64,000 bases of DNA, taken from assembly GCA_026418275.1 (NCBI GenBank), contig JAOABQ010000017.1:21787-85786 (forward strand), read 5' to 3'. Source of the stretch: Clostridia bacterium (lineage in GTDB: Bacteria; Bacillota; Clostridia; Acetivibrionales; DSM-2933). The notes under the pieces were generated by a model, which was given only the letters and a program-made list of their open reading frames with translations, searched no databases and was not told the DNA's origin. Shown here piece after piece: positions 1 to 10,539 of this stretch; positions within the stretch are counted from its first letter, which is position 1; each line of letters opens with the position of its first letter. A program made the translations under genes and the position numbers.

Positions 1-3000
1 CTAAGGAACTTTGAAGGCGATGTTTACCATTTTGAAATCAATCGTGAACTTACCAAAAAGCTTCATAAATTATCTCAGAGTTTTGATGCGTCTTTGAATA
101 TGCTGCTGTTGGCTGCCTATAAGATTATGCTTTCAAAATACAGTAGTATAGAGGATATTGTTGTAGGAACGCCTGTATACGGCCGCAGGCATGCGGACCT
201 CAAAAATGTTATCGGGATGTTTGTAAATACACTGGCTTTAAGGAGTTACCCAGAAGGCGGCAAAAAGTTTAAAGACTACCAGGAAGAGGTCAAACAGGTC
301 ATACTTCAAGGGCTGGAGCATCAGGATTTTCCCTTTGAAGAACTGGTAGAAATGGTTGATGGAATCCAGGATAGGAGCCGAAAACCTCTATTTGACACAA
401 TGTTTGTTATGCAAAAATTCAGTGACGAAAACCTTAAGCTGCGTGGTTTGGAAATACAGAGGCTAAATCCAAAACAAACCAAAACAAAATTCGATTTAAC
501 CTGGTTTGGGTCCTCCCATGAGAATACTCTTCAATTTACAGTTGAATATGCCTCGAAACTTTTTGCAAGGGATACGATCAGGAGAATGGCAAGGCACTAT
601 CAGCGAATAATTGAGCAAATTACGAGTAACCCTTGGATGCTTATATCCCAGATTGAATTGATCACCCATGAGGAGAAAAGGATAATCCTGAATGATTTTA
701 ACTATTCAAGGAAATATCCCAATCAGGATCAACCGGTGCATCAAATGTTTGAAGAGGTGGTCAAAAGGAATGGAAAAGAACCAGCGCTGGTTTTTAATAA
801 TAGAACCATGTGTTATGAGGAACTAAACAAAAGAGCCAACCAAGTGGCAGCACATTTAAGGAAAAAAAGGGTTGGGCGGGAGTCAATTGTCGCACTTGTT
901 GCCTGTCGGTCCTTTGAGATGATGATAGGTATTTTGGGAATATTAAAGGCCGGGGCCGCTCTGCTTCCGTTAAGTCCGGAATACCCTGAAAAATATATCG
1001 ATGAAATACTGGAGAGCAGCAAGGTGAAAATGGTCTTAAAACATTTCAATGACCAAGGGTTAGAACAGGATTTGGAGAGAGTAAAATGCGAGGTAATTGA
1101 CATCAATGATAAGGCCATCTTATTGGAAGAAGATTCGAATTTAGAATCAGTCAATACACCTTCCGACTTGCTCTATATTATTTATACCTCCGGGACAACA
1201 GGAAAGCCAAAAGGCGTAATGATCGAAAACAGGAATTTCATTAACTTGATTTATTATGAGCGAAATGAAACCCAAATTGATTTTGATAGCGTTTTGCAAT
1301 TTGCGTCCATTACTTTTGATGTTTCATTTCAAGAGATATTCTCATGCTTGTTATTTGGGGGCAAACTCTTACTTATTTCTGAACCGGACAGAACGGATAT
1401 TTTAAAATTGTTTGGACTCATACAAAAGGAAAACCTTAAGACGCTTTTTTTGCCTCCTGCATTTTTAGAATTAATATTTAGTGAAGAGAGATATAGAGAA
1501 CACTTTCCTACCTGTGTCAAACATATTGTTTCAGCCGGAGAGCAGCTTTATATATCAGAAAGCTTCAAGGAGTATATAAAGGAAAACAGTGTTTTTGTAC
1601 ATAACCACTATGGTCCGAGTGAAACCCATGTTGTTACCGCCTTAACATTGGACCCCACAGAAACAATACCGGATAAACCCTCCATCGGAAAGCCAATAGC
1701 CAATAGAACCATTTATATCATGGACAAAGACGGCAAACTTCTGCCATCCGGTGTGGCGGGTGAATTGTATATCAGTGGTGAAGATATAGGGAGGGGATAC
1801 CTTAATCAACCCGAGCTTACAGAAGAAAAATTCCTAAAGGACCCATTCATAAAGGGACAGAAGTTATACCGCAGTGGAGATAGGGCCCGCTGGCTTTCTG
1901 ACGGTTCTATCGAGTTCCTTGGACGGGCGGATGAACAGATTAAAATACGAGGCTACAGGATCGAAACGGCAGGGATAGAAAGAGTATTAATGAATTATGG
2001 CAAAATCAAGAAGGTCTTTGTAACTTCCTTTGAAGTGAAGGGCGATAAATACTTATGTGCGTATATCATATCGGATTCCGCCCTTAACCCGAGAGCGCTT
2101 AAGACTTATTTGTCTAGAAGGTTACCCTCTTATATGGTTCCTGCTTATTATGTTTTTATTCAGGATTTTCCTTTGAATTCTCATGGGAAAGTGGATCGAA
2201 AGGCATTGCCTTTACCGGATATTATGGAAAACCGGTATAATACCGAACAGCATAATCCACCAATGGATGATATAGAAAGGAAGCTTGCGGAAATCTGGCA
2301 GGAAATTTTTGCGGTTCCCAGTGTAGGAAGGGATGATAACTTTTTCGAGTTGGGTGGACATTCTTTAAAAGTTTTGAAAGCGGCTGTTGAAATACATAAA
2401 ATATTTCATGTGGAGCTTTCTGCTGCGGAGCTATTCAAAGCCAAAACCATAAAGGAACAAAGTAAATTAATTAAAGAACGTGAGAATAAAAACTGCAGCC
2501 CCATCCCGCGGGTAGAAAAAAGAGAATTCTATCCCGCCTCACCCGCACAAAAAAGAATATACGCCATACAACAAATGTACGTGGAAAGTACGGCTTATAA
2601 TATGCCCTTCCTGTTTTTGATAAAAGGAGAGGTTGGTAAGGAAAGGTTAAAATCTGCTTTTCGGCAAGTGATTAAAAAGCATGAGGTACTTAGAACCGGT
2701 TTTGATATAGTGGATGGCAATGTTGTGCAGAGAATTAAAGATGAGCCAAAGTTTCATATGGAATATATCGAATCCACAGGTGTGGATACGGAAGAACTGC
2801 TGCAGAATTTTATAAAACCCTTTGATTTGCGTCATGCACCTTTATTTCGGCTTCAGTTGGTTAAAATGAAAGCAGGGGAGTATTTATTTCTACTGGATAT
2901 ACATCATATTCTACTGGATGGTTCCTCTATAGAGATATTATGGGATGAGCTTTCCAAAGCCTATCATGGTGAAGATTTGGGAACCCTCCCGGTTCAGTAT

Positions 3001-4899
3001 AAGGATTTTTCAAAGTGGCAGCAAAAGCAACTGGCTGAAGGCCGGCTAGGGAAGCAAAGTGAATACTGGATAAAACAATTGAGCGGGAAAATACCGGTTT
3101 TAAAGCTTCCATTGGATTTTGAAAGACCTGCGATAAGAAGCTTTGAAGGGGATCTGTATCATTTTGGCATTAATCGTGAACTTACTAAAAAGCTTCATGA
3201 ATTATCTCAAAAATATGATGTATCTTTGAATATGCTGCTTTTGGCTGCCTATAAGATTATGCTTTCAAAATACAGCAGCCAGGAGGATATTGTGGTAGGG
3301 ACTCCGGTATACGGCCGTAATCATGCAGACTTGAAAAATGTGATAGGGATGTTTGTAAACACACTGGCTTTAAGGAGCTACCCAAAAGGGAACAAAAAGT
3401 TTAGAAACTACCTGGAAGAAATAAAACAGGTTATTCTCCAAGGGCTGGAGCATCAGGATTTTCCCTTTGAGGAACTGGTGGAAAAGGTTGATGGATTTCA
3501 TGATGTAAGCCGCAATCCTCTATTTGATACAATGTTTGTCATGCAAAATTTCAGTGAAGAAAACCTTAAGCTAAACGGGTTAGTAATCCAGAGCATGAAT
3601 CCCGGGTTAAGGAATGCAAAGTTTGATTTAACCTGGTTTGTGGAGTTAAAGGAGGATACCCTTCAATTTACAGTTGAGTATGCCTCAAAACTCTTTACAA
3701 GGGATACGGTCATGAGGTCTGCAAGACATTATGAGAGAATACTTTACCAAATCAGCAGTAACCCTTTGGTACATATATCCCAAATAGAAATGATCAGAAA
3801 TGAGGAGAACCGGTTAATTTCAGATGATTTTAACCATAGCAGAAATTGTTCTGAGCATCCATCGGTTTTCCCTATGTATAAGGAAACTGTTCATGAGGGT
3901 GCTTATCTACCTATAAGCAGTATTGAGGAAAAATTGGTACCTATCTGGCAGGAAGTATTGGAAAAGGATAGAATCAATATAGAAGATGATTTTTTTGAAT
4001 TGGGAGGACACTCCTTAAAAGCAATTAAACTCATGCACAGGGTGAAAATTGCATTCAATAAAGACCTTCCGGTTTCCGTCCTTTTGAAACATTCAACCAT
4101 TAAAAAGCTGGCGCTGCTTCTGGATAGTAATCTAACGGATGGGAGATGGTCTCACGTCGTTGAAATCAGTAGGAATGATAATAAAAATATCATTTTTTGC
4201 ATTCATCCTGCACCGGGCACCGTTATATGTTATTATGACCTGGCAAAGTATTTTAAAGAAGAGTGGTCTATTTACGCACTTCAGGCAAAGGGGCTGGAAA
4301 AAGGCCATATTCCTCATGCAACCGTAGAGGAAATGGCAGGGGATTATATCAAAGCAATAAAGGAAATACAGCCTAAGGGACCTTATATATTCATTGGCTG
4401 GAGTGTAGGAGGGCACATTGGCTACGAAATTGCCCAGCAATTAAGTAAACTGGGGGACGAAGTGAAATTGCTTGCAATGCTTGATACCGACCCTTGGTTT
4501 GGCAGGAAAGTGAAAACAAAGCCCATTGCACTGCCTCTATACCTATATGGGATCACAGCAATGCTTAAACATTGCAAAATTGCTTATAAAAATTTTAATA
4601 TTACTTCCTTTGGATTGAAAGCCCTGTATCGCAGGCTCAAAATGTGGGTTTCAATCGCTAGGGCGGTAATAAGGTACCAGCCGGTGTGTTATAATGGGAA
4701 TGGAAGAATCGTTCTTTTCCAGACTGATGAAGGGGCAAAAATTGAGCGGAAAATAAAAGACAAATCCCAAAGTGTAAGAAGTTTTATTGGTGGTTTGGAA
4801 GTAGTTCCCCTTGGAGGAAAGCATGTTACCATGTTTAACGAGCCGGATATTCAAAATTTATGCGTCAATTTAAAGCTGTACTTGGATGAATATGTGTGA
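1..4899 (+). CDS. Nonribosomal peptide synthetase, 3' part (C-A-PCP-C-PCP-TE)
   Basis: The reading frame is open from base 1, so the 5' end lies outside the window. Domain order: C-terminal half of a condensation domain (to about 690); adenylation domain (about 750-2230) with YTSGTTGKPKG near 1180 and HYGPSETH near 1605; carrier protein with GGHSLK near 2353; full condensation domain (about 2530-3790) with HHILLDG near 2902; second carrier with GGHSLK near 4003; type I thioesterase with GWSVGG near 4396 and a late GGKH histidine. The ten specificity positions aligned to GrsA read D-V-Q-F-V-A-H-V-V-K, very close to known proline codes (inference). The last module has no A domain: about 75 nt lie where module 1 has about 1.5 kb. 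The enzyme assembles a peptide on phosphopantetheine arms and the TE releases it. The two C domains are highly similar, pointing to internal duplication. Confidence 0.95.
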   Translation, partial: LRNFEGDVYHFEINRELTKKLHKLSQSFDASLNMLLLAAYKIMLSKYSSIEDIVVGTPVYGRRHADLKNVIGMFVNTLALRSYPEGGKKFKDYQEEVKQVILQGLEHQDFPFEELVEMVDGIQDRSRKPLFDTMFVMQKFSDENLKLRGLEIQRLNPKQTKTKFDLTWFGSSHENTLQFTVEYASKLFARDTIRRMARHYQRIIEQITSNPWMLISQIELITHEEKRIILNDFNYSRKYPNQDQPVHQMFEEVVKRNGKEPALVFNNRTMCYEELNKRANQVAAHLRKKRVGRESIVALVACRSFEMMIGILGILKAGAALLPLSPEYPEKYIDEILESSKVKMVLKHFNDQGLEQDLERVKCEVIDINDKAILLEEDSNLESVNTPSDLLYIIYTSGTTGKPKGVMIENRNFINLIYYERNETQIDFDSVLQFASITFDVSFQEIFSCLLFGGKLLLISEPDRTDILKLFGLIQKENLKTLFLPPAFLELIFSEERYREHFPTCVKHIVSAGEQLYISESFKEYIKENSVFVHNHYGPSETHVVTALTLDPTETIPDKPSIGKPIANRTIYIMDKDGKLLPSGVAGELYISGEDIGRGYLNQPELTEEKFLKDPFIKGQKLYRSGDRARWLSDGSIEFLGRADEQIKIRGYRIETAGIERVLMNYGKIKKVFVTSFEVKGDKYLCAYIISDSALNPRALKTYLSRRLPSYMVPAYYVFIQDFPLNSHGKVDRKALPLPDIMENRYNTEQHNPPMDDIERKLAEIWQEIFAVPSVGRDDNFFELGGHSLKVLKAAVEIHKIFHVELSAAELFKAKTIKEQSKLIKERENKNCSPIPRVEKREFYPASPAQKRIYAIQQMYVESTAYNMPFLFLIKGEVGKERLKSAFRQVIKKHEVLRTGFDIVDGNVVQRIKDEPKFHMEYIESTGVDTEELLQNFIKPFDLRHAPLFRLQLVKMKAGEYLFLLDIHHILLDGSSIEILWDELSKAYHGEDLGTLPVQYKDFSKWQQKQLAEGRLGKQSEYWIKQLSGKIPVLKLPLDFERPAIRSFEGDLYHFGINRELTKKLHELSQKYDVSLNMLLLAAYKIMLSKYSSQEDIVVGTPVYGRNHADLKNVIGMFVNTLALRSYPKGNKKFRNYLEEIKQVILQGLEHQDFPFEELVEKVDGFHDVSRNPLFDTMFVMQNFSEENLKLNGLVIQSMNPGLRNAKFDLTWFVELKEDTLQFTVEYASKLFTRDTVMRSARHYERILYQISSNPLVHISQIEMIRNEENRLISDDFNHSRNCSEHPSVFPMYKETVHEGAYLPISSIEEKLVPIWQEVLEKDRINIEDDFFELGGHSLKAIKLMHRVKIAFNKDLPVSVLLKHSTIKKLALLLDSNLTDGRWSHVVEISRNDNKNIIFCIHPAPGTVICYYDLAKYFKEEWSIYALQAKGLEKGHIPHATVEEMAGDYIKAIKEIQPKGPYIFIGWSVGGHIGYEIAQQLSKLGDEVKLLAMLDTDPWFGRKVKTKPIALPLYLYGITAMLKHCKIAYKNFNITSFGLKALYRRLKMWVSIARAVIRYQPVCYNGNGRIVLFQTDEGAKIERKIKDKSQSVRSFIGGLEVVPLGGKHVTMFNEPDIQNLCVNLKLYLDEYV

Positions 4900-4959
4900 G
4901 CAAATTTTTATACACATTAAAAGTAAAGGTTTTTATAAAGAGCAGAGTGAGGTAGGATT

Positions 4960-5664
4960 ATGTACTTGAATACAAAGATCGAGGATTTGGCAAAAAGGCT
5001 GGGTATCGCATATTTTGGAGTGGCTGACCTTTCCAATGCATTGGATACTGTTTTAAACCAGGGTGGGGATATTGTGAAGGGATACCCCTATTCCATATCA
5101 TTAGGAATTCCACTGCTTCATTCGATTGTAGATCAGCTTCCAAACCGCCACCAAAGGGCGGCTGCATTGAATTACAAGCACCATGCCTATGATATTATAA
5201 ATCAACGCTTGGATATAACAGCATCCATTCTAAGCAGTTTTATTCAGGAGCAGGGGCATAGGGTACTTCCTATACCCGCTGCAGAGCGGATTGATGACGA
5301 AAGGATTTGTGCATCTTTTTCCCATAAGCTGGGTGCCGGACTTTCCGGGTTGGGCTGGATAGGAAAAAGCTGCTTACTGATCACACCTGAGCATGGTCCG
5401 AGGGTCCGTTGGACTTCCATTTTAACTGATGCACCTCTTGTGCCGACAGGAAAATTGATGGATGAAAGGTGTGGCGACTGCATTGAATGTGTAAATATTT
5501 GCCCAGTCAATGCATTTAGCGGCAGAGCATTTAATTGTCATGAACCCCGTGAAGCCCGGTATGATGCCAGGAAATGTGAGAAATATTTCAATAAAATGGA
5601 GGTAAGAAGTAAGAGTGCTGTTTGCGGTATGTGTCTTTATATTTGTCCATATGGAAGAAAATAA
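4960..5664 (+). CDS. QueG-like double [4Fe-4S] cluster protein
   Basis: A 234-residue protein with two ferredoxin-type cysteine motifs near the C-terminus: a complete CGDCIECVNICP (about 168-179) and CGMCLYICPYG at the very end. The central block with GLGWIGKS and 'LLITPEHGPRVR' resembles epoxyqueuosine reductase (QueG). Canonical QueG is about 380 residues and carries a cobalamin-binding N-terminal region and C-terminal HEAT-like repeats, so this is a short relative; short QueG-like proteins of unassigned function are common in clostridia. The start is ATG after GAGGTAGGA. It lies 60 bp downstream of the NRPS gene on the same strand, but nothing shows that it takes part in peptide synthesis. 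A redox role is likely; the substrate is unknown. Confidence 0.8.
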   Translation: MYLNTKIEDLAKRLGIAYFGVADLSNALDTVLNQGGDIVKGYPYSISLGIPLLHSIVDQLPNRHQRAAALNYKHHAYDIINQRLDITASILSSFIQEQGHRVLPIPAAERIDDERICASFSHKLGAGLSGLGWIGKSCLLITPEHGPRVRWTSILTDAPLVPTGKLMDERCGDCIECVNICPVNAFSGRAFNCHEPREARYDARKCEKYFNKMEVRSKSAVCGMCLYICPYGRK

Positions 5665-5786
5665 GGAATTGAAGTAAAAAGGAGTTTAAAAGTAAATGTA
5701 TCAAACTGGGGGAATTCAGTTAGCCTATTAGTAAGTGACTTTTCATATCAATAGTTGGATAGGATGCACTATGTTATATGACATAA

Positions 5787-5820
5787 GTAAAAGCCGAGAG
5801 TAGATATCCCCCGGCTAAAA
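5787..5820 (-). terminator. Probable terminator of the PA14 gene
   Basis: On the minus strand, directly after the PA14 gene, TTTTAGCCG and CGGCTTTTAC form a short stem around an 11-15 nt loop, followed by a short T-run. The stem is modest, so confidence is limited. Confidence 0.45.
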
Positions 5821-5832
5821 TACTTGATTGGA

Positions 5833-7383
5833 TTAGTTTTCATAGGACAAACAAGACACAGGAATAATTTCCTTAAATTGTGACGGACTTGACCAGTGAA
5901 GCTTTGCCACTGCTTGATCGGAATTTTCATAGTATTCCACCCGTATATCATATTTTTGACCGGCGGTAAGAGTAATGGTACCTGTGCTTTCTGTAGCGCT
6001 TTGATCAACCCATTTGTTGATCAATAAGCGGTTGTTGACCCACAGCCTGACTCCATCATCCCCAACTAAGTGGAAAGTATATGTCTCGGAATACCTTGGC
6101 TTTATTTTCCCGGTCCACCGCACAGAGTAAGTATCCGGGGCTTGTATGTTTAAAAAGGATCCGCTGCCCCAATCGAAATTGATGTTTTGACCCGGGTATA
6201 TGACCTTTAGGGACGTGAAATCCCAATTATCATAGTATTCACCTATCAAGCCTTCGCCATTTTCCATATAGGAGGTATCCTTATCCGGAAAATATAACTG
6301 GCTGGTTGATACGATTTCCCTTTGCTGGGTATAGCTGGACCAGAAAAACTTCAGTGTCCCCCTTCCGGTGGATTTAAAATATTCTATTTTAATATCATAC
6401 ATCTGCCCTGCATTGAGATACATGTAATTGGATTCTTCGGCAGCATACTCCCCATCGGTTAACTTATTGAGTATTAAAGCGCCATTAATATATAACCGTA
6501 CTCTTCCATCGCAGTATAATGCTAGGCGATACTGTTCCGAATATTTGGGCTGGATTTTACCTGTCCACCTTATGGAATATGTATCCGGACCCATTGGAGG
6601 TAAGGGGGGATCCGTGTACCAGTCAAAGTCGATTTTAGCGTCTGTACGTGATAATACCCTGTTTGTAAAATTTTCATTATCATAGTATTTGCCCAATAAA
6701 CCTACGCCGCTTCCAGTGAATGATATTGGCCCATCAGGCAAATACAACTGGCTTTGAGGGACAATTTGCTTTTGCTGCTGCATGGACGACCACAGAAGCT
6801 TAGCAGATGCAAGATCTGTGTTTTCATAATATTCCATTTTTATATCATACTTTTGTCCGGCTTGTAAGATAATTCTTCCTGACCATTCTGTCTCTGATTG
6901 ATCCAGCCATTTATCTATGATCAATTGGTTGTTAACCCAAAGCCGAACACCGTCATCAGCTCTTGCATAAAAGGTGTATGTTTCAGAGTACAATGGTTGA
7001 ACTTTTCCCGTCCATCTTATAGAAAACCGGTCTTGCCGTATGCCGTGGGCAGGTGCTTCGGTTTTCCAATCAAAATCGACGGTTGGATCTATTCTGGTTA
7101 TAATCCGGTTGGACAAATAATAATCATTAAAATATTCTGCTTTTAAACCGGCACCGTTTCCAGGGTAGGGTACTGGTAACGGTAAGGCGGCTTGCAGTGC
7201 TTTTTGCAATGGCTCTTCTGTGATTGAGTCAGACGTCAATAAAGGACTCTTATTATTTAACACTGCATTTTTTACCTCATATGTACTGTCGGACGCAAAA
7301 CCGGTACATACACCTAAATTAAACACCCCGTTTAAGATGAATGACAGGATGAATAAGGTAATAAATTTTCCTTTCTTTTTCAT
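5833..7383 (-). CDS. Secreted protein with three PA14 domains
   Basis: A 516-residue protein with a classic signal peptide (KKKGK, then a hydrophobic stretch to about residue 26, cleavage near GFASDS). The rest is three tandem PA14-type repeats at roughly 78-215, 226-362 and 375-512, each with the hallmarks 'GLxxxYYDN', 'FDW', 'YSxRWTGKxxPxYSExY' and 'DDGVRLWVNN'. PA14 modules are beta-barrels that often bind carbohydrate; here no catalytic, dockerin or anchoring domain accompanies them. The start is ATG with AGGAGGATTT upstream. The protein is probably exported and may bind extracellular glycans (inference). It is transcribed against both neighbours, so it is a single-gene unit. Confidence 0.88.
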   Translation of the reverse strand: MKKKGKFITLFILSFILNGVFNLGVCTGFASDSTYEVKNAVLNNKSPLLTSDSITEEPLQKALQAALPLPVPYPGNGAGLKAEYFNDYYLSNRIITRIDPTVDFDWKTEAPAHGIRQDRFSIRWTGKVQPLYSETYTFYARADDGVRLWVNNQLIIDKWLDQSETEWSGRIILQAGQKYDIKMEYYENTDLASAKLLWSSMQQQKQIVPQSQLYLPDGPISFTGSGVGLLGKYYDNENFTNRVLSRTDAKIDFDWYTDPPLPPMGPDTYSIRWTGKIQPKYSEQYRLALYCDGRVRLYINGALILNKLTDGEYAAEESNYMYLNAGQMYDIKIEYFKSTGRGTLKFFWSSYTQQREIVSTSQLYFPDKDTSYMENGEGLIGEYYDNWDFTSLKVIYPGQNINFDWGSGSFLNIQAPDTYSVRWTGKIKPRYSETYTFHLVGDDGVRLWVNNRLLINKWVDQSATESTGTITLTAGQKYDIRVEYYENSDQAVAKLHWSSPSQFKEIIPVSCLSYEN

Positions 7384-7712
7384 ACAAAATCCTCCTCGTT
7401 TAATTTTTAAACTGATACAACAATACCTATTTTTATAGCCTTTGTGAATGAATTGAGTATGAAATGCACTAAAATAATGGTGAAATGTTAAAAAATAAAG
7501 GTAAACGGATGATAAATAAGCCTGACATCCAACGTTATAATGTGAATTTGGAGTTTAATAACCTAAGGAACGTATATTGTCATTATATGCGTTTACATAA
7601 ATTATTGTTATTCGCTTCCTTAATGTAAAAATATTGAATGAATGATATGATTTATAATGAAACTGTGGTATAATAAGGCTTATATCAGAAAGACTTCAGT
7701 GAAAGGGAAACA
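7384..7712. other. Divergent intergenic region
   Basis: No gene of convincing quality was seen in this AT-rich stretch between the minus-strand PA14 gene and the plus-strand small membrane gene. It should hold both promoters. A TATAAT at 7669-7674 is the only clear -10-like hexamer for the rightward gene; no good -35 partner sits 17 bp upstream. Confidence 0.4.
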
Positions 7713-8045
7713 GTGCTTATGATTGCAGCCGCCATGATACTCATTACTTTAATATGTGGTGCAATGGCTTTAGCCGTCAGCTGTATTGAGATTAGTTTAA
7801 CTAATCCGCATAAGATGGTATCTTTGTGTCCTGTTTTCTTTTTTTTAAACCTTGTAAGCTGTGAAGTAAAATATTGCTTTTACTTATTAAAGTTTCTTGC
7901 AGGTGTTCTTCTTATTTCAATTTTGGCTTTTTGTAGTTCTTCCAACCATTTTATTGTTTCATTGGAAATTATTTTTTTCTTTTCCCTTTTAATTCTTGTC
8001 ATTTACCAAAATCTAAAAATGATGAAAGTCCTCTCTGTAAAATAA
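7713..8045 (+). CDS. Small hydrophobic membrane protein, unknown function
   Basis: A 110-residue open frame from a GTG start (GAAAGGGA a few bases upstream). It is strongly hydrophobic: about three predicted membrane segments (roughly residues 2-25, 37-72 and 82-101) with a short basic C-terminal tail (KMMKVLSVK). I recognise no family. A TATAAT lies about 40 bp upstream. It precedes the SecA-like gene by 115 bp on the same strand, so the two might be co-transcribed, but there is no tight coupling. The hydrophobic, low-complexity composition means a spurious ORF cannot be excluded. Confidence 0.45.
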   Translation: MLMIAAAMILITLICGAMALAVSCIEISLTNPHKMVSLCPVFFFLNLVSCEVKYCFYLLKFLAGVLLISILAFCSSSNHFIVSLEIIFFFSLLILVIYQNLKMMKVLSVK

Positions 8046-8160
8046 TTTATTTGATGTGTTGCATTTTATCAGGATTTTTCCGGTTTCAAAACACCGGAAC
8101 GATTTTGAGCATTTGTGACCCAATGACTTTTAAAATATTTATTTACAGGGAGGATTTTTT

Positions 8161-10539
8161 ATGTTGAAAAAACTGTTAAGGTTAAATCATGTTATACGTA
8201 ACCGCCATCTTCCGTTAGAATTTAATTTGGAGCCTTATAAAAAAGTTTTAGAAAAAATCAATCATATGAATATGGAGACTTTAAGTGACAAAAGGCTTAA
8301 AGAAATGTCTTTTGAACTCAAAAGTCTCGCCGGGAAAGGAGTTACGGCCGATGAACTGCTTGTGGACGCTTTTGCCCTTGTAAGGGAAGCTTCATGGCGT
8401 GTATTGGGAATGAGACCCTTTGATGTGCAAGTCATTGCAGGAATTGTTCTTCATAGAGGCAAACTGGCCGAAATGCAAACCGGTGAGGGGAAAACGCTGG
8501 CGGCAGTGATGCCGGCATATTTGAACGCCCTTTTTGGTAAGGGTGTCCACATCTTAACCTTCAATGATTATCTTGCCCACAGGGATGCGGCTTGGATGGG
8601 ACCAGTGTATGAATTTCTCGGGCTAAAAACCGGGTATATTAGAGAGGGTATGAGTATCGATGAAAGGCAGAAGGCATATTCGGCGGATATTACCTATGTT
8701 ACTGCCAAGGAAGCTGGTTTTGATTACCTTCGTGATTTTTTGTGTATTGTAAAGGAAAAACTCATTCAACGTCCATTTTATTATGCTATTGTAGATGAAG
8801 CTGATTCCATCCTGATCGATGAAGCACGGATTCCCCTTGTAATCGCAGGGAGTGTGGACGGAGATACCAATTTATCCCTGGATATGTCCAGAGTAGTCCG
8901 GAAACTCATGCATGGGGTAGACTATGAATTTGATCAGTATGGGCGAAATATCTATCTTACCGAAAGAGGACTTTTCCGGGCGGAAGAGATCTTAGGGTGC
9001 GGCAATCTATATGCCCCCGACAACCTGGAACTTCTTACCGGACTAAATTGTGCGCTCTATGCCGAAAACTTGCTTCAGCGGGATAAAGACTATATTGTTA
9101 GGGGCGGAAAGATTGAGTTGGTAGATGAGTTTACCGGCCGGGTGGCGGAAAAGCGGCACTGGCCGGACAATATCCATGCTGCAGTGGAAGCAAAGGAAGG
9201 ATTGATTTCAAATACCAAGGGTACAATTATGGGATCGGTTGCACTCCAGTATTTCTTAAGCCTCTATCCCAAAATTTCCGGGATGACCGGGACTGCGATT
9301 ACGGCAGCCCTGGAACTAAAGGAATTCTACGGTTTGGATGTGGTGGTGATACCTACCCATAAAAAGTGTATTCGCAAGGATCACCCCGATATGATTTTTA
9401 CTCATAAAGAAGCTAAGGAAAAAGCACTGCTTGCGGAAATAAAGAAAGCACATAAAACTGGTCGTCCAGTATTAATCGGGACAGGGAGTGTGGAGGAATC
9501 CGAACAACTGGCAGCCCGGTTAGGTGAAATAGATGTACCTTGCCGGGTGTTGAATGCGAAAAATGATGAGATGGAAGCAAGGATTATTGCAAAGGCCGGA
9601 GAGATCGGGGCAGTGACGGTTTCCACCAACATGGCAGGCCGGGGAGTAGATATCAAGTTGGGCGGTGAACATGAACAAGAAAAAGAACAGGTGGTTTCCT
9701 TGGGCGGGCTTTATGTTATCGGGACCAACCACCATGAAAGCCGCAGAATTGACAGCCAGCTGAGGGGAAGGGCCGGTCGTCAGGGCGATCCGGGAGAAAG
9801 TCGGTTTTTTATCAGCTTGGAAGATGAGTTGATGGTAAAGTATGATATTATAAAACTGATTCCTATAGAAAATTTCCCTAAAAGACAGGAGGAAGCGGTG
9901 GTTGATCCGGTTGTGAAAAGCAAAATAGAGATTGGGCAGAGGATTGTGGAGGGGTATAATGGAGATATGCGAAGACAGCTTTGGAAATACTCTTTTATCA
10001 TTGAGCAGCAGAGGAGGATTATTCACAAAAAGCGTCAGGATATTCTAAAAGATCAGGCACCGCTCAAGCTTTTTGAGACCAAGGCTGGGGAGCGTTATTT
10101 CTCCTTACAAAGTAAAGTGGAGGAATCCGTATTAAAGGATGTTGAAAAGCAGATTACACTATATTATATTAATAAATGTTGGGCAGATTATCTTGATTAT
10201 ATTTCGTATATCCGGGAAAGCATTCATCTTGTGGTTATCGGAAAGAAAAATCCCTTGGATGAGTTTCATAAGATGGCGATTCATGCTTTTGACAAGATGA
10301 AGGAAAGAATTCAGTTTGAAATTGTAGAGGCGCTTATTAGGGTTCAGATCAGTAAGGATGGAATGGATATGGAGAAAGAGGGAATGAAAAGGCCGTCAGC
10401 AACCTGGACATACCTTATTAGTGACAACCCGGACCAGTTCAGCAACTTGCCTTTCATCATCAAAGCTGCTGTTGCCGCTTTTAGTAAGCCGCTAACGATT
10501 TCTCAATCCATTGTGAAGCGGATTTTCGGAAGAAAATAG
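8161..10539 (+). CDS. SecA-like preprotein translocase ATPase (accessory SecA)
   Basis: A 792-residue protein with the SecA architecture: Walker A MQTGEGKT (about residues 105-112), the extended DEAD-type motif [13 protein letters not shown] (about 217-229), a preprotein cross-linking region and the second helicase fold with 'NMAGRGVDI' and '[12 protein letters not shown]'. SecA pushes unfolded preproteins through SecYEG at the membrane. Unlike housekeeping SecA, the C-terminus ends in a basic segment (IVKRIFGRK) with no cysteine/histidine zinc-binding tail, and the N-terminus is divergent. It therefore looks like a second, accessory SecA. No SecY2 or glycosylated-adhesin export genes are adjacent. 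The start is ATG preceded by GGGAGGA. A SecA2-type role is inferred. Confidence 0.9.
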   Translation: MLKKLLRLNHVIRNRHLPLEFNLEPYKKVLEKINHMNMETLSDKRLKEMSFELKSLAGKGVTADELLVDAFALVREASWRVLGMRPFDVQVIAGIVLHRGKLAEMQTGEGKTLAAVMPAYLNALFGKGVHILTFNDYLAHRDAAWMGPVYEFLGLKTGYIREGMSIDERQKAYSADITYVTAKEAGFDYLRDFLCIVKEKLIQRPFYYAIVDEADSILIDEARIPLVIAGSVDGDTNLSLDMSRVVRKLMHGVDYEFDQYGRNIYLTERGLFRAEEILGCGNLYAPDNLELLTGLNCALYAENLLQRDKDYIVRGGKIELVDEFTGRVAEKRHWPDNIHAAVEAKEGLISNTKGTIMGSVALQYFLSLYPKISGMTGTAITAALELKEFYGLDVVVIPTHKKCIRKDHPDMIFTHKEAKEKALLAEIKKAHKTGRPVLIGTGSVEESEQLAARLGEIDVPCRVLNAKNDEMEARIIAKAGEIGAVTVSTNMAGRGVDIKLGGEHEQEKEQVVSLGGLYVIGTNHHESRRIDSQLRGRAGRQGDPGESRFFISLEDELMVKYDIIKLIPIENFPKRQEEAVVDPVVKSKIEIGQRIVEGYNGDMRRQLWKYSFIIEQQRRIIHKKRQDILKDQAPLKLFETKAGERYFSLQSKVEESVLKDVEKQITLYYINKCWADYLDYISYIRESIHLVVIGKKNPLDEFHKMAIHAFDKMKERIQFEIVEALIRVQISKDGMDMEKEGMKRPSATWTYLISDNPDQFSNLPFIIKAAVAAFSKPLTISQSIVKRIFGRK

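Noticed and set aside
4132..4440. Minus-strand frame inside the NRPS thioesterase region
   Set aside because: It is antisense to well-conserved TE sequence, with cysteine-rich random composition.
4960..5664. QueG-like protein as part of the NRPS pathway
   Set aside because: Same strand but a 60-bp gap and no tailoring-enzyme relationship known for this family; adjacency alone is not evidence.
9520..10026. Long minus-strand frame inside the SecA-like gene
   Set aside because: It is antisense to a strongly supported coding region, has no RBS and no recognisable motif, so it is a shadow frame.
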